From Bradyrhizobium manausense (GTDB lineage Bacteria > Pseudomonadota > Alphaproteobacteria > Rhizobiales > Xanthobacteraceae), in contig NZ_JAFCJI010000001.1 in assembly GCF_018131105.1 (NCBI RefSeq), positions 2,914,001 to 2,978,000 of the forward strand: DNA of 64,000 nucleotides, written 5' to 3'. A program made the position numbers and the translations under genes. The notes beneath the pieces are model-generated. The model saw only the letters and a program-made list of their open reading frames with translations. It searched no databases and was not told the origin of the DNA. Of this stretch, positions 1-8,606 are shown piece by piece (position 1 is the first letter of the stretch; each line of letters starts with the position of its first letter).

Positions 1-94
1 CGGCAAGCGACATCGGCGGCGTGATGTTGAACCCGCCGCGGCCGGACTTGGCCAGGCCCGTGCGCGCGTAGGAAACGATGACGGCTTCACGCAT
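1..94 (-). CDS. Acetyl-CoA acetyltransferase (thiolase), N-terminal fragment
   Basis: This is the first 31 codons of a gene that continues off the left edge. The translation begins MREAVIVSYARTGLAK and continues with a glycine-rich stretch, which is the usual start of acetyl-CoA C-acyltransferases (the V-S-x-A-R-T-x-hydrophobic-x-x element of the thiolase N-terminal fold). A purine-rich ribosome site (AAGGGAG) lies a few bases upstream of the ATG. The active-site cysteine would lie outside the window, so the subclass (biosynthetic thiolase or beta-oxidation thiolase) cannot be told. Confidence 0.8.
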   Translation of the reverse strand, partial: MREAVIVSYARTGLAKSGRGGFNITPPMSLA

Positions 95-198
95 TTGTTT
101 TCTCCCTTTTAGCTTTGGTACGGAGGCGTCCTGGACGCCATTGGTACACAAAGTTTGGGGATCGCGGGAGACATAAAGCGCGTCGCTGCATCAACAAA

Positions 199-228
199 AA
201 CGCCGCCCCTCGCGAGAAGGGCGGCGTT
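199..228 (-). terminator. Rho-independent terminator downstream of serA
   Basis: A perfect 10-bp stem (AACGCCGCCC pairing with GGGCGGCGTT) with a 10-base loop is followed, reading on the minus strand, by TTTTTGTTG. It lies about 160 bases past the serA stop, beyond an intervening palindromic repeat, and is the likely end of the serC-serA transcript. Confidence 0.7.
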
Positions 229-290
229 GTTCCGCATGTCGGAATATATGATGGCCGTCATTCCGCGGCGCGCACGCCGCTCTGTCTACT

Positions 291-372
291 CGTCATGCCT
301 GGGCTTGACCCGGGCATCCACGTCTTGACGCAAGGAAGTTCGTGGATGGCCGGGACAAGCCCGGCCATGACG
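291..372. repeat. Dispersed palindromic repeat (GTCATGCC...GGCATGAC type)
   Basis: Two long arms, one reading CGTCATGCCTGGGCTTGAC and the other ending GCCCGGCCATGACG, can fold into an imperfect hairpin. A related copy is at 20741-20862. There is no ORF of coding character. The rest of the gap from 95 to 391 holds only this element and the terminator at 199-228. Confidence 0.7.
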
Positions 373-391
373 GCACGTAGCGAGCGCGCGA

Positions 392-1981
392 TCAGAACGT
401 CAGCGCCTTGACCTGCTTGACCTGCGGCAGGGCCTGCACCTTGGCGAGCAGGTCGGCCGGCACCGCGCCGTCGACCTCGATCAGCGCGATGGCATCGGAG
501 CCCGGCGCGACGCGGCCGAGATGGAAGGTCGCGATGTTGATCTTGGCGTCGCCGAGCAGGCTCGCGAACTTGCCGATGAAGCCGGGCTTATCCTCGTTGG
601 TCACGTAGATCATCGACTTGCCGAACTCGGCATCGACGCGGATGCCCTTGATGTCGACGAGGCGCGGCTTGCCATCGGCATAGACGGTACCCGAGACCGA
701 TCGCTCCTGCCGCTCGGTGGTCACAGTGACGGTGATCAGGCTCTCATAGTCGCTCTGCGCGGCGCGGACGATCTCGTCCACCACCATACCACGCTCCTTG
801 GCGACGACGGGCGCCGACACCACGTTGACCTCGCCCAGCATCGGCCGCAGCAGGCCCGACAGCACCGCCGAGGTGATCGCCTTGATCTTCATCTCGGCGA
901 CATGGCCCTCATAGGTGATCTCGACCTTGAGAATGCCGGACTCAGTGAGTTGGCCGGCGAACGAGCCGAGCTTCTCGGCAAGCGCGATGAAGGGCTTCAG
1001 CTTCGGCGCTTCTTCCGCGGTGATCGAGGGGAAGTTGACGGCGTTCGAGATCGCGCCGGTCAACAGATAGTCCGACATCTGCTCGGCGACCTGGAGCGCG
1101 ACGTTCTCCTGCGCTTCCGTGGTGGAGGCGCCGAGATGCGGCGTGCAGATCACGTTGGGATGGCCGAACAGCACGTTGGCACTCGCGGGCTCCTCGACGA
1201 ACACGTCGAAGGCGGCGCCCGCAATGTGCTTGGAATTGAGCGCATCGACCACGGCCTGCTCGTCGACGAGACCGCCGCGGGCGCAGTTGATCAGGCGCAC
1301 ACCCTTCTTCATCTTGGCGATCGCTGATGCGTCGATGATGTTCCTGGTCTTCTCGGTCAGCGGCGTGTGCAGCGTGATGAAGTCGGCGCGCTTGAGCAGG
1401 TCATCCAGATCGACCTTCTCGACGCCGATGTCCTTGGCGCGCTCCGGCGACAGGAACGGGTCGAACGCAACCACCTTCATGCGCAGGCCGAGCGCGCGGT
1501 CGGCGACGATCGAGCCGATGTTGCCGCAGCCGACCACGCCGAGCACCTTGCCGGTGATCTCGACGCCCATGAAGCGGTTCTTCTCCCACTTGCCGGCCTG
1601 GGTCGAGGCGTCCGCCTGCGGGATCTCGCGGGCCAGCGCCAGCATGAGCGTAATCGCATGCTCGGCGGTCGTGATCGAATTGCCGAACGGCGTGTTCATC
1701 ACGATGATGCCCTTGGCGGTTGCCGCGGGGATCTCGACGTTGTCGACGCCGATGCCGGCGCGGCCGATCACCTTGAGGTTGGTGGCCTTCTCCAGGATCT
1801 TGGCGGTCGCCTTCGTGGCGGAGCGGATCGCGAGGCCGTCGTAATTGCCGATGATCTCGGCGAGCTTGTCCTTGTCCTTGCCGAGGTTGGGCTGGAAGTC
1901 GACCTCGACGCCGCGATCCCTGAAGATCTGCACGGCAGCGGGCGAGAGCGCGTCGGAAATGAGAACTTTGGGCTTGGTCAT
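392..1981 (-). CDS. serA: D-3-phosphoglycerate dehydrogenase
   Basis: Catalyses the NAD-dependent oxidation of 3-phosphoglycerate to 3-phosphohydroxypyruvate, the first step of cytosolic serine synthesis. The 529-residue length matches the long (type I) form. Visible parts are the substrate/NAD domains with the nucleotide loop GCGNIGS at residues 151-157, the catalytic arginine in CARGGLVDE (about R235), the EEP glutamate (about E264) and the catalytic histidine in PHLGAS (H282). An intervening allosteric-substrate-binding domain follows, then a C-terminal ACT domain (about 452-529) that in this family mediates serine feedback. It lies 117 bases downstream of serC on the same strand, with a short hairpin between them. 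The start is supported by an AGAGGA-type ribosome site. Identification is firm; actual serine inhibition is inferred. Confidence 0.97.
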   Translation of the reverse strand: MTKPKVLISDALSPAAVQIFRDRGVEVDFQPNLGKDKDKLAEIIGNYDGLAIRSATKATAKILEKATNLKVIGRAGIGVDNVEIPAATAKGIIVMNTPFGNSITTAEHAITLMLALAREIPQADASTQAGKWEKNRFMGVEITGKVLGVVGCGNIGSIVADRALGLRMKVVAFDPFLSPERAKDIGVEKVDLDDLLKRADFITLHTPLTEKTRNIIDASAIAKMKKGVRLINCARGGLVDEQAVVDALNSKHIAGAAFDVFVEEPASANVLFGHPNVICTPHLGASTTEAQENVALQVAEQMSDYLLTGAISNAVNFPSITAEEAPKLKPFIALAEKLGSFAGQLTESGILKVEITYEGHVAEMKIKAITSAVLSGLLRPMLGEVNVVSAPVVAKERGMVVDEIVRAAQSDYESLITVTVTTERQERSVSGTVYADGKPRLVDIKGIRVDAEFGKSMIYVTNEDKPGFIGKFASLLGDAKINIATFHLGRVAPGSDAIALIEVDGAVPADLLAKVQALPQVKQVKALTF

Positions 1982-2057
1982 GGGAATGATCCTCTACCTT
2001 CCCTGATGGAAGGGATGATGTTCGACCGGAATAGGGTGATGCCTGGAAGCGACTTCT

Positions 2058-2085
2058 GCCTCTCCCCGTCAGAGCGGGGAGAGGC
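2058..2085. repeat. Short GC-rich hairpin between serC and serA
   Basis: A perfect 10-bp stem (GCCTCTCCCC with GGGGAGAGGC) with an 8-base loop sits between the two ser genes. No T-run follows on the minus strand, so it is more likely an mRNA-processing or stability hairpin, or a dispersed repeat, than a true terminator. Confidence 0.55.
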
Positions 2086-2098
2086 GAAGAACGAGAAC

Positions 2099-3271
2099 TT
2101 ACGCTGCTTTCGCCAGAGCGGCCTTGGTCTCGGCGAAGGCCCAGTCGATCCACTGCGTCAGCAGCTCGACGTCCCTGGCCTCGACGGTGGCGCCGCACCA
2201 GATGCGCAGGCCAGCCGGCGCATCGCGATAGTACGCGAAGTCATAGCCGGCGCCTTCCTTCTCGACGAGGGCGACCAGCTTCTTGGAGAAGTCGGCCTGT
2301 GCGTCGTCGGAGAGCGAAGTGATCGCGGGATCGGTGAACTTCAGGCACACCGAGGTGTTGGAGCGGATCGCGGCATCCTTGGCCAGGAAGTCGATCCAGG
2401 GCGTCTTCGCCTTCCAGTCGGCGAGCACCTTGGTGTTGGCGTCGGCGCGGCCGATCAGCGCCTTGAGGCCGCCGATCGATTTGGCCCAGTTCAGCGCATC
2501 GAGATAGTCCTCGACGCACAGCATCGACGGCGTGTTGATGGTCTCACCGACGAAGATGCCTTCGTTGATCTTGCCGCCCTTGGTCATGCGGAAGATCTTC
2601 GGCAGCGGCCACGCCGGCTTGTAGGTCTCGAGCCGCTCCACCGCGCGGGGCGACAGGATCAGCATGCCGTGTGCGGCTTCGCCGCCGAGCGCCTTCTGCC
2701 AGGAGAAGGTGACGACATCGAGCTTGGCCCAGTCGAGGTCTTGCGCGAACGCGGCCGAGGTGGCGTCGCAAATGGTCAGGCCTTCGCGGGTCGCGCTGAT
2801 CCAGTCAGCGTTCGGCACGCGGACACCCGACGTGGTGCCATTCCAGGTGAAGACGACGTCGCTCTTGGGATCGACCTTGGAGAGGTCGGGAATCTCACCG
2901 TATCCAGCATTGAGCTTGGTGACGTCCTTGAGCTTCAGTTCCTTGACGATGTCGCTGACCCAGCCCTCGCCGAAGGACTCCCAGGCGATCGTGGTGACGG
3001 GCCGCGCACCGAGCAGCGACCACAGCGCCATCTCGACCGCGCCGGTATCGGACGCGGGCACGATGCCGATGCGATAATCGGGCGGTACTTCAAGCACTTC
3101 GCGCGTCAGATCGATCGCGAGCTTGAGCTTGGTCTTGCCGACCTTCGCGCGATGCGAACGGCCGAGCGCTGCGTCCTTGAGATTTTGGGCGTTCCAGCCG
3201 GGGCGCTTGGCGCAGGGGCCGGAAGAGAAATGCGGCACGTTCGGCCGCGAAGCGGGCTTCGCTACAGTCAT
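2099..3271 (-). CDS. serC: Phosphoserine aminotransferase
   Basis: A 390-residue PLP-dependent class-V aminotransferase that converts 3-phosphohydroxypyruvate plus glutamate to phosphoserine plus 2-oxoglutarate (serine synthesis; in some bacteria also the pyridoxal-phosphate pathway). The opening [12 protein letters not shown], the substrate segment LGRSHRA, the [10 protein letters not shown] segment and the PLP-lysine segment [14 protein letters not shown] identify the alphaproteobacterial SerC subtype. It is the promoter-proximal gene of a serC-serA unit. The ATG is preceded by GGAAGGGTAG. This subtype differs from E. coli SerC, but the neighbouring serA makes the assignment secure. Confidence 0.95.
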   Translation of the reverse strand: MTVAKPASRPNVPHFSSGPCAKRPGWNAQNLKDAALGRSHRAKVGKTKLKLAIDLTREVLEVPPDYRIGIVPASDTGAVEMALWSLLGARPVTTIAWESFGEGWVSDIVKELKLKDVTKLNAGYGEIPDLSKVDPKSDVVFTWNGTTSGVRVPNADWISATREGLTICDATSAAFAQDLDWAKLDVVTFSWQKALGGEAAHGMLILSPRAVERLETYKPAWPLPKIFRMTKGGKINEGIFVGETINTPSMLCVEDYLDALNWAKSIGGLKALIGRADANTKVLADWKAKTPWIDFLAKDAAIRSNTSVCLKFTDPAITSLSDDAQADFSKKLVALVEKEGAGYDFAYYRDAPAGLRIWCGATVEARDVELLTQWIDWAFAETKAALAKAA

Positions 3272-3350
3272 GATCTACCCTTCCAGATAGTAAGCCTCCC
3301 GTTGGGGGGAGGTGTCCCGCCGCGGCTGATACGGGAATCGGGAAGGGCAG

Positions 3351-3557
3351 TCAAGGAAGTTCAGGCGTCTCACGCTGGAGTGATGGTTCTTCCGGCGCGA
3401 TACCGGGGGATACAACAGGCGCGAGCGCATTCAGCAAGTCCGTGGCCTCGCTGATCAATTGCGCGGCACGACGGCGGCTACCGACTTTCAAAATGCACTT
3501 GTCATTGGCCTGCACGACGTAATCGTTGCCGACCTTGATCATCGAATAGCTTGTCAT
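3351..3557 (-). CDS. Hypothetical protein, 68 residues
   Basis: I do not recognise this protein. From the chosen ATG it starts MTSYSMIKVGNDYVVQANDK, followed by a basic patch (GSRRRAAQL) and an acidic/proline C-terminus. The frame extends another 22 codons upstream, but the internal ATG gives a more protein-like N-terminus. No membrane segment or known motif is seen. It precedes serC on the same strand by 79 bases, so co-transcription is possible. Codon use (GC-rich third positions) favours a real small gene. Confidence 0.55.
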   Translation of the reverse strand: MTSYSMIKVGNDYVVQANDKCILKVGSRRRAAQLISEATDLLNALAPVVSPGIAPEEPSLQRETPELP

Positions 3558-3760
3558 TGAAATCCCCGAACCGACCGAGCCCGGTGTGAGATGCTCCCGT
3601 AGCACCGATCGTTCCGCGATCAACGTGAACGACGAGCGGGTAGTTTATCAGCTGTTAAGATGAACGAACGTGCGATCCGATTTCGCAGCATGCGCAACGG
3701 CTGCCGCCAGAGCCCCATTCCGATACAATCGGAACGGCGCTCCAGACTTTCGTAATGACG

Positions 3761-3802
3761 CGTTTTCTGTGCGCGAACCGGTATCCACTTCGCTCGAAAA
3801 CG
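3761..3802. repeat. Bradyrhizobium-type GTTTTC/GAAAAC palindrome
   Basis: The arms CGTTTTC...GAAAACG and GCGAA...TTCGC enclose ACCGGTATCCAC. I recall this as a very common short element in Bradyrhizobium chromosomes (recognition from memory; no search was run). It lies in the non-coding gap 3558-3813. Confidence 0.65.
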
Positions 3803-3813
3803 CTCCTGCTGCA

Positions 3814-4278
3814 TCAAAAGCGCACGGTCATGCCGGCGTGGCTCAACGAAAATCCGAGACGCTTGTAGAAGCGCTGCGCGTCGACACGGCTCGAATGTGT
3901 CAGCAATTCGACCAGATTGCAGCCGCGCGCTTTCGCTTCCGTCATCGCCCATTGCACCAATTGCTCGCCGATGCCGCGGCTGCGGCAATCGGAAGCAACG
4001 CGGACATCTTCGAGCAGACCACGAATGCCGCCTTGCGAACTGATGCCTGCGAGCACCGCGAGTTGCAGGCAGCCGACCACCCTGCCCTCGCTTTCGGCGA
4101 CGACAAGCGCGAGATTGGAATCGCGCTCGACGCGCTCGAACGCCTGGTAATAGACGGCCGGAAGCGGATCCTCGACGCGCTCGCGAGCGCGGCCGAGATG
4201 ATCGTCGGCCAGCATCGCCACGATCGCGGGCACATCCTCGCGGCGCGCGCGACGGATGGAGACGGACTTATCGTTCAT
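3814..4278 (-). CDS. GNAT family N-acetyltransferase
   Basis: A 154-residue single-domain GNAT enzyme that would transfer an acetyl group from acetyl-CoA to an unknown amine. The start SIRRARREDVPAIVAML is the typical first strand and helix. The acetyl-CoA pyrophosphate loop appears as CRSRGIGEQLVQWA (R/Q-x-x-G-x-G/A pattern, about residues 99-112), followed by the C-terminal LGFSLSHAGM strand with the F-Y-x-R/K-x-G-F signature (RFYKRLGFS). Its substrate cannot be told from sequence. It lies 30 bases downstream of a GST gene on the same strand, so the two may be co-transcribed. Confidence 0.85.
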   Translation of the reverse strand: MNDKSVSIRRARREDVPAIVAMLADDHLGRARERVEDPLPAVYYQAFERVERDSNLALVVAESEGRVVGCLQLAVLAGISSQGGIRGLLEDVRVASDCRSRGIGEQLVQWAMTEAKARGCNLVELLTHSSRVDAQRFYKRLGFSLSHAGMTVRF

Positions 4279-4308
4279 AGGGAAGCTCCAGAATTCGGCG
4301 CGAAGGAC

Positions 4309-4899
4309 TCAGCGCGCCGGCGGCAGGCCGAGACAGGCCTCGGCTTCAGTGATCCAGCGGCGGATGGCGGCATGGCGGCCGAGATCGAAGCCGCCTTCAT
4401 GTGCGAGACGCGTATAGGCGAGCAGCGAGACGTCGGCGAGCGAGACCGCATCACCCGCGAAGAAACGGCTCGCCGCCAGATGCTGCTCCATGCGGTCAAG
4501 CGCCGCACGGCCGCGCCTGACTTTATCAGGATCGAGCTCGGAGGCATTCTTGCCGAGATAGACCATCTGGAAACGGCACACCGCGACGTAGGGCTCGTGG
4601 CTGTACTGCTCCCAGAACAGCCATTCGTCCATCTTGGCGGCGGCGAAGGCGTCGCGCGGAATGAGGGCGCTGTCGCGGGCGAGATAACGGATGATGGCGT
4701 TGGATTGCGCGAGCGTGCGGCCGTCGTCGAAAGCAACGGTCGGCACCTGGCCGGCCCCGTTCATTTTCAGGAATTGCGGTGTGCGCGTCTCGCCCTTGCG
4801 CGTGTCGATCTCGATCCAGCGATAGGGCAATGCGAGATGATCGCAGACCCATTTCACCTTCAAACAATTGCCCGAATTGCTGTCGCCGTAGATCTGCAT
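4309..4899 (-). CDS. Glutathione S-transferase family protein
   Basis: A 196-residue cytosolic GST. The N-terminal thioredoxin-like half starts MQIYGDSNSGNCLKVKWV (catalytic Ser/Cys region) and includes the glutathione-binding G-Q-V-P-T element and the D/E-S-N-A-I segment (LAQSNAIIRYLA). The helical C-terminal half carries SLADVSLLAYTRLA, the usual N-capping motif region. The substrate is unknown. It lies upstream of a GNAT gene in the same direction. It is one of three GSTs in the window (the others at 21135 and 28723); they are divergent from each other and not tandem copies. Confidence 0.88.
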   Translation of the reverse strand: MQIYGDSNSGNCLKVKWVCDHLALPYRWIEIDTRKGETRTPQFLKMNGAGQVPTVAFDDGRTLAQSNAIIRYLARDSALIPRDAFAAAKMDEWLFWEQYSHEPYVAVCRFQMVYLGKNASELDPDKVRRGRAALDRMEQHLAASRFFAGDAVSLADVSLLAYTRLAHEGGFDLGRHAAIRRWITEAEACLGLPPAR

Positions 4900-4973
4900 C
4901 GCTGCCGCCCCGTGTCGGGCGACACAGCATCAGGACGTCGCCGGCCTGTCAACCGCAGCACAGTGAAGCGGCG

Positions 4974-5861
4974 TCAGAACTTGTAGCCGACCCCGACGCG
5001 CGCATTATTCAGCGTCACCGAGGTGTTCATAACCGGGGAGAACTTCACGTATTCGTATTCCACGCGCGCGAACAGACCGTCCCAGATGCAGTATTCGAGG
5101 CCGAGACCGGCGGTCCAGCCCACCGCGAAGGTGTTGGTCCGGTGCTGGCCTTGCGTCCCGGACTGCGCCGGAACGGGTCCGTACGTTCCGATCGTGGTCG
5201 TGGTGTTGCCGAAGATATCCGTTGTCGTCACATCGGTGCGCAGCTGCACGTTGCTCGTTACCGTGCGGGTGACGTCCATCCGCCCGACGGCAGCGCCGAA
5301 GAACGCGTACGGCATGAAGGGACCGCCGTCCCAACCGACGCGACCACGCAACGTGGCCATGTCCTTGATCTGGGCCGTCGCGGTGCCGGTGAGCGACACG
5401 GCATAATTGTTGGTGATGCCGGCAGCCCGCGTCTCGCCTGGCGGGTTGACGATCACGAGCGAGTTGGAGCCGGTCGACCCCGACTTGAGGTTGTTGAAGT
5501 AGCTGTAGGTGCCTTCGAGACTGAGAATGGCATCGTACCATTGCCAATTGCGGCCGACGAACCCGCCGAAATTGGTGCTCTGCGTGTTGGCCTTTTGCAG
5601 CAGCGACCACGTCGCCGTCGGTCCCTGGAGCACGCTGTCGCGGAAGATGTAGTTGGTCAGGCCGACGACGCTCTGGCCAAAGTCGGTCGCGTCAGCCGTG
5701 TAGCCCGCGGTGCCGCCGAAATAGGTGCCATCCCAATTGTGGGCTGTCGTGGACAGGCCGTCGGTGAAGCTGCCGCGCAGGACGGGCAGATCCGGCATGT
5801 CGGCCGCGTGTGCGGCGGACACAGAGCCGAGCATCGCCGCCACCAACCAAAGCCTACGCAT
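4974..5861 (-). CDS. Outer-membrane beta-barrel protein (Omp25/RopB-like porin family)
   Basis: A 295-residue secreted protein. It has a signal peptide (MRRLWLVAAMLGSVSAAHA, cleavage before ADMPDLPVLRG) and then alternating amphipathic strands rich in G, T, Y and W. The segment NWDGTYFGGTAGY is the common first strand of this family, and the C-terminus ends in strand NNARVGVGYKF with terminal phenylalanine, the outer-membrane insertion signature recognised by BamA. It is probably an eight-stranded barrel with long loops. The next gene upstream encodes a second barrel of the same broad family, 168 bases away and with its own terminator between, so the two are separate transcripts. Confidence 0.85.
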   Translation of the reverse strand: MRRLWLVAAMLGSVSAAHAADMPDLPVLRGSFTDGLSTTAHNWDGTYFGGTAGYTADATDFGQSVVGLTNYIFRDSVLQGPTATWSLLQKANTQSTNFGGFVGRNWQWYDAILSLEGTYSYFNNLKSGSTGSNSLVIVNPPGETRAAGITNNYAVSLTGTATAQIKDMATLRGRVGWDGGPFMPYAFFGAAVGRMDVTRTVTSNVQLRTDVTTTDIFGNTTTTIGTYGPVPAQSGTQGQHRTNTFAVGWTAGLGLEYCIWDGLFARVEYEYVKFSPVMNTSVTLNNARVGVGYKF

Positions 5862-5974
5862 TGCAACGCTCCATCGAACTCTAACTGTCGAGCGTGATCA
5901 TGGCTCGTTAACCTTAACCAATGGTTGCGTCTGGCGTTTTCGTCGCCGCTCGCCATGAAAAAAATGCAAAGCAA

Positions 5975-6001
5975 AACGGCGCGGGATGATCCCGCGCCGT
6001 T
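5975..6001 (-). terminator. Rho-independent terminator of the 6030-6866 barrel gene
   Basis: A perfect 12-bp stem (AACGGCGCGGGA / TCCCGCGCCGTT) with a 3-base loop is followed on the minus strand by TTTTGCTTTGCATTTTTTT. It sits 29 bases after the stop of the upstream barrel gene and before the next barrel gene's leader. Confidence 0.85.
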
Positions 6002-6029
6002 AAGAAACATTAAGCGATGAGGCTTGCGA

Positions 6030-6866
6030 TCAGCCCTTGGTGACGAGCGGCGGCGGCACGTAGACCGGCGGGCTGTTGAGCTCCCAGCGAAGGCCGAGCT
6101 TCACGTCGTTCGACGTGATGTTCCTGACCTTGATGGTCGAGGGGCCGGAGATGCTGCCATCGAATGCGCGGAAGTTGCCGGGCGCAGCGTCGCCGAGATT
6201 CATGTAGCTGTAGGCGAGTTCGACGGTGAACCCGGGATTGACCTTGTAGGCGAGACCGGCATGGGCGGCCCATGCGAAGTTCCACTTACCGTTGGTGTCG
6301 AAATAGGTGACGCTGTTGGACAGCGCGCCGGCGGTGTAGCGAACGCCGTTGTCCTGGAAGCCCGAGAGCTGGTTGTAGGAACCACCGAGGCCGGCGCCGA
6401 TGAACGGCGTGATGCACCACCAGGTGCCGAGATCGACATAGGCATTGGCCATCACGACCCACTCGGACTTGCTGCCGGTGTAGGTGTTGGCTTCAACATC
6501 GCCCGCACCGAGAGCCACGCTCTGCGAACCGTGCAAATTGGCCTTGCCGCGGTACTGGCCGATCACGTCGGCGCGGAACCAGTTGTTGAAGCGATAGCCG
6601 ACGCCGACGTCGAACAGCGGCGAAGAGTCGAAGCCGAGGCCAGCAGTCGTGGTCGGGAACGCCGCCGACGTCGCGCTGTCGATGCTCTTTGCGGTCTGAT
6701 TGGTCATGCCGATGTCGCCACGCAGATACCAGCCACCGAAGTCGGCGGGCGGGGCGGGCGGCGCGTACATGGGGGGCGGAGCCGCGATCGGCATATCGGC
6801 GGCAAACGCCATCGACGAGATCAGTGATGCCGCACCCGCGGCAAGGAGAGACTTAACGCTACGCAT
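6030..6866 (-). CDS. Outer-membrane beta-barrel protein (Omp25/RopB-like)
   Basis: 278 residues from the chosen ATG. The frame is open for 61 more codons upstream, but those are not secretory, whereas MRSVKSLLAAGAASLISSMAFA is a clean signal peptide cleaved before ADMPIAAPPP. A proline-rich linker is followed by FGGWYLRGDIGM, the first barrel strand typical of rhizobial and Brucella Omp25/Omp31 relatives. Further strands include GVGYRFNNWFRADV and DLGTWWCITPFIGAGLG. The C-terminal strand KLGLRWEL is followed by a short proline tail, which is unusual because barrels normally end in an aromatic residue. A CtrA-type site lies upstream (6950-6965) and a strong terminator follows. Confidence 0.85.
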   Translation of the reverse strand: MRSVKSLLAAGAASLISSMAFAADMPIAAPPPMYAPPAPPADFGGWYLRGDIGMTNQTAKSIDSATSAAFPTTTAGLGFDSSPLFDVGVGYRFNNWFRADVIGQYRGKANLHGSQSVALGAGDVEANTYTGSKSEWVVMANAYVDLGTWWCITPFIGAGLGGSYNQLSGFQDNGVRYTAGALSNSVTYFDTNGKWNFAWAAHAGLAYKVNPGFTVELAYSYMNLGDAAPGNFRAFDGSISGPSTIKVRNITSNDVKLGLRWELNSPPVYVPPPLVTKG

Positions 6867-6949
6867 TGGCTTCGTCCTTATGGCCGGTGAGACAAAATGC
6901 AGATGCCTCACGTTCTGGAAACTCACAGGCGGACGATGGCAGCAAATGC

Positions 6950-6965
6950 TTAAGCGCCACTTAAC
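6950..6965 (+). promoter_or_regulatory. Candidate CtrA box upstream of outer-membrane barrel gene
   Basis: The sequence TTAAGCGCCACTTAAC fits TTAA-N7-TTAAC, the CtrA consensus of alphaproteobacteria, exactly. It lies 84-99 bases upstream of the barrel start at 6866. CtrA is reported to control outer-membrane protein genes such as omp25 in Brucella, which makes the context sensible. Only the match itself is seen; binding is inferred. Confidence 0.5.
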
Positions 6966-7093
6966 CCTAATTTTTAAGGTTGATTTTTTCTCTACCCACA
7001 CGCGGATGCGGCGCAAGCGTTGCAGAAATGCGGCAGGTGCACGCCGCAATTGCTAACGATGTATGAAGCTGCAACGCAGCGTAAGACGATTTG

Positions 7094-8344
7094 TTAACGC
7101 GCGTGCCGCGGCAGCCTGGGCAGGAACACCGCAAGCAGGCCGATCGCCGGCAGATAGGCACAGACCTGATAGACGAACTCGATCGAGGTGTGGTCGGCGA
7201 GCTTGCCGAGCACGGCCGCGCCCAGACCGCCGATGCCGAAAGCGACGCCGAAGAACACGCCGGAAATCATGCCGAAGCGATGCGGCACCAGCTCCTGCGC
7301 GAACACGATGATCGACGACGTCGTCGACGAGATGATGAGGCCGATGATCACCGACAGTACCGCGCTCGCATAGAGTCCGGCAAAGGGCAGCGCCAGCGTG
7401 AACGGCAGCGCGCCGAGAATCGAGATCCAGATCACGATCTTGCGGCCGAAGCGATCGCCCAGGGGACCGCCGAAGAACGCGCCGACCGCGTTCGCGGCAA
7501 GGAAGATGAAGAGGTAGATCTGCGCTGTCTGCGTCGACACGCCGAAACGATCGATCAGATAGAAGATGTAATAGCTCGACAGGCTCGAGACGTAGAGCTG
7601 TTTCGAGAACAGCAGCGCCACGAGAACAAGGAGCGCAACCACGACACGGCGCGAGCTCGGCGCGTCGGGATGAGCCTGGGCCGCGACCGTCTTCTTCGCC
7701 TTGATCTGCGGCGCGTACCAGCGGCCGATGCGCCAGAGGATCAGAATCGCGAGGAACGCGATCGAGGAGAACCAGGCGATGCTGCCCTGCCCGAACGGCA
7801 CGACGATGAGCGCGGCGAGCACCGGCCCCATTGAAGTACCGAAGCTGCCGCCAAGCTGAAACACCGATTGGGCAAAACCGTAACGGCCACCGGAGGCGAG
7901 CCGCGCGATGCGCGCCGACTCCGGATGAAACACCGCGGAGCCGAGGCCGACGAAGGCCGCCGCAACCAGGATGATGAGATATTGGTGCGCGACGCTGAGC
8001 AGTAGCAGGCCGAAGAAGGTCGAGGCCATGCCGATCGACAGCGAATAAGGCTGCGCCTTCTTGTCGGTGTAATGCCCGACCACCGGCTGCAGCAGCGAGG
8101 CCGTGAACTGGAAGGCCAGCGTGATCATGCCGATCTGCGCGAAGTCGAGCGCGTAGGTATCCTTCAGGATCGGATAGACCGAGGCGATCAGCGACTGCAT
8201 GGTGTCGTTGAGGAAGTGCGAGAAGCTGATGCCGGCGAGCACGACATAGGCCGGCCCTGCGGCCGCGTTGCCGGCGGATGCGACGTCGCTGACGACAACG
8301 GGCTCGGTCAGCGTTTCCTCGGAGACAACGACTGGCTTGTTCAC
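7094..8344 (-). CDS. MFS transporter, fosmidomycin-resistance (Fsr) type
   Basis: A 416-residue inner-membrane protein with about 12 hydrophobic segments. The segment FSHFLNDTMQSLIASVYP at the first helix and the loop GHYTDKKAQPYSLSIGMA between helices 2 and 3 match the Fsr subfamily. A second D-R-x-G-R-K loop (GDRFGRKIVIWIS) marks the start of the second six-helix half. Members export small toxic compounds by proton antiport; the natural substrate here is unknown. The first 40 residues are cytosolic and Val/Ala rich. No regulator is adjacent; glmM lies upstream on the same strand, separated by a 262-base repeat-filled gap. Confidence 0.88.
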   Translation of the reverse strand: MNKPVVVSEETLTEPVVVSDVASAGNAAAGPAYVVLAGISFSHFLNDTMQSLIASVYPILKDTYALDFAQIGMITLAFQFTASLLQPVVGHYTDKKAQPYSLSIGMASTFFGLLLLSVAHQYLIILVAAAFVGLGSAVFHPESARIARLASGGRYGFAQSVFQLGGSFGTSMGPVLAALIVVPFGQGSIAWFSSIAFLAILILWRIGRWYAPQIKAKKTVAAQAHPDAPSSRRVVVALLVLVALLFSKQLYVSSLSSYYIFYLIDRFGVSTQTAQIYLFIFLAANAVGAFFGGPLGDRFGRKIVIWISILGALPFTLALPFAGLYASAVLSVIIGLIISSTTSSIIVFAQELVPHRFGMISGVFFGVAFGIGGLGAAVLGKLADHTSIEFVYQVCAYLPAIGLLAVFLPRLPRHAR

Positions 8345-8448
8345 TGGAGCATCCTGCCGCGGCAGCTCGCCGCGACCTCACAGGTACGATGCAACGCGTG
8401 GTGGAACCACCGCCAATCGCCCATGGCTGGGATGCGCGGCTGCTCTCT

Positions 8449-8600
8449 TACCCTCTCCCCTTGTGGGAGAGGGTGGATCGCTGCGCAGCGGCGAGACGGG
8501 TGAGGGGCTTCTCTCCGCGAGTCGCTTTGCGGGTCGTGCGCGCGGAAGTAACCCCTCATCCGGCGCTTCGCGCCACCTTCTCCAACAAGGGGAGAAGGAA
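8449..8600. repeat. Dispersed palindromic repeats between MFS and glmM
   Basis: Two adjoining inverted repeats are visible: CCCTCTCCC...GGGAGAGGG (about 8451-8476) and a longer pair formed by GGTGAGGGGCTTCTC with its partner ending CCTTCTCC...GGGGAGAAGG. These low-complexity palindromes fill the gap and show no coding character. Confidence 0.6.
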
Positions 8601-8606
8601 GAGACC

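Noticed and set aside
1367..3454. A 695-codon plus-strand frame opposite serA-serC
   Set aside because: The real genes on the other strand have complete motifs; this frame does not.
3620..3988. 122-codon minus-strand frame overlapping the GNAT gene
   Set aside because: Arg-rich, overlaps a clear GNAT gene in another frame and crosses a dispersed palindrome.
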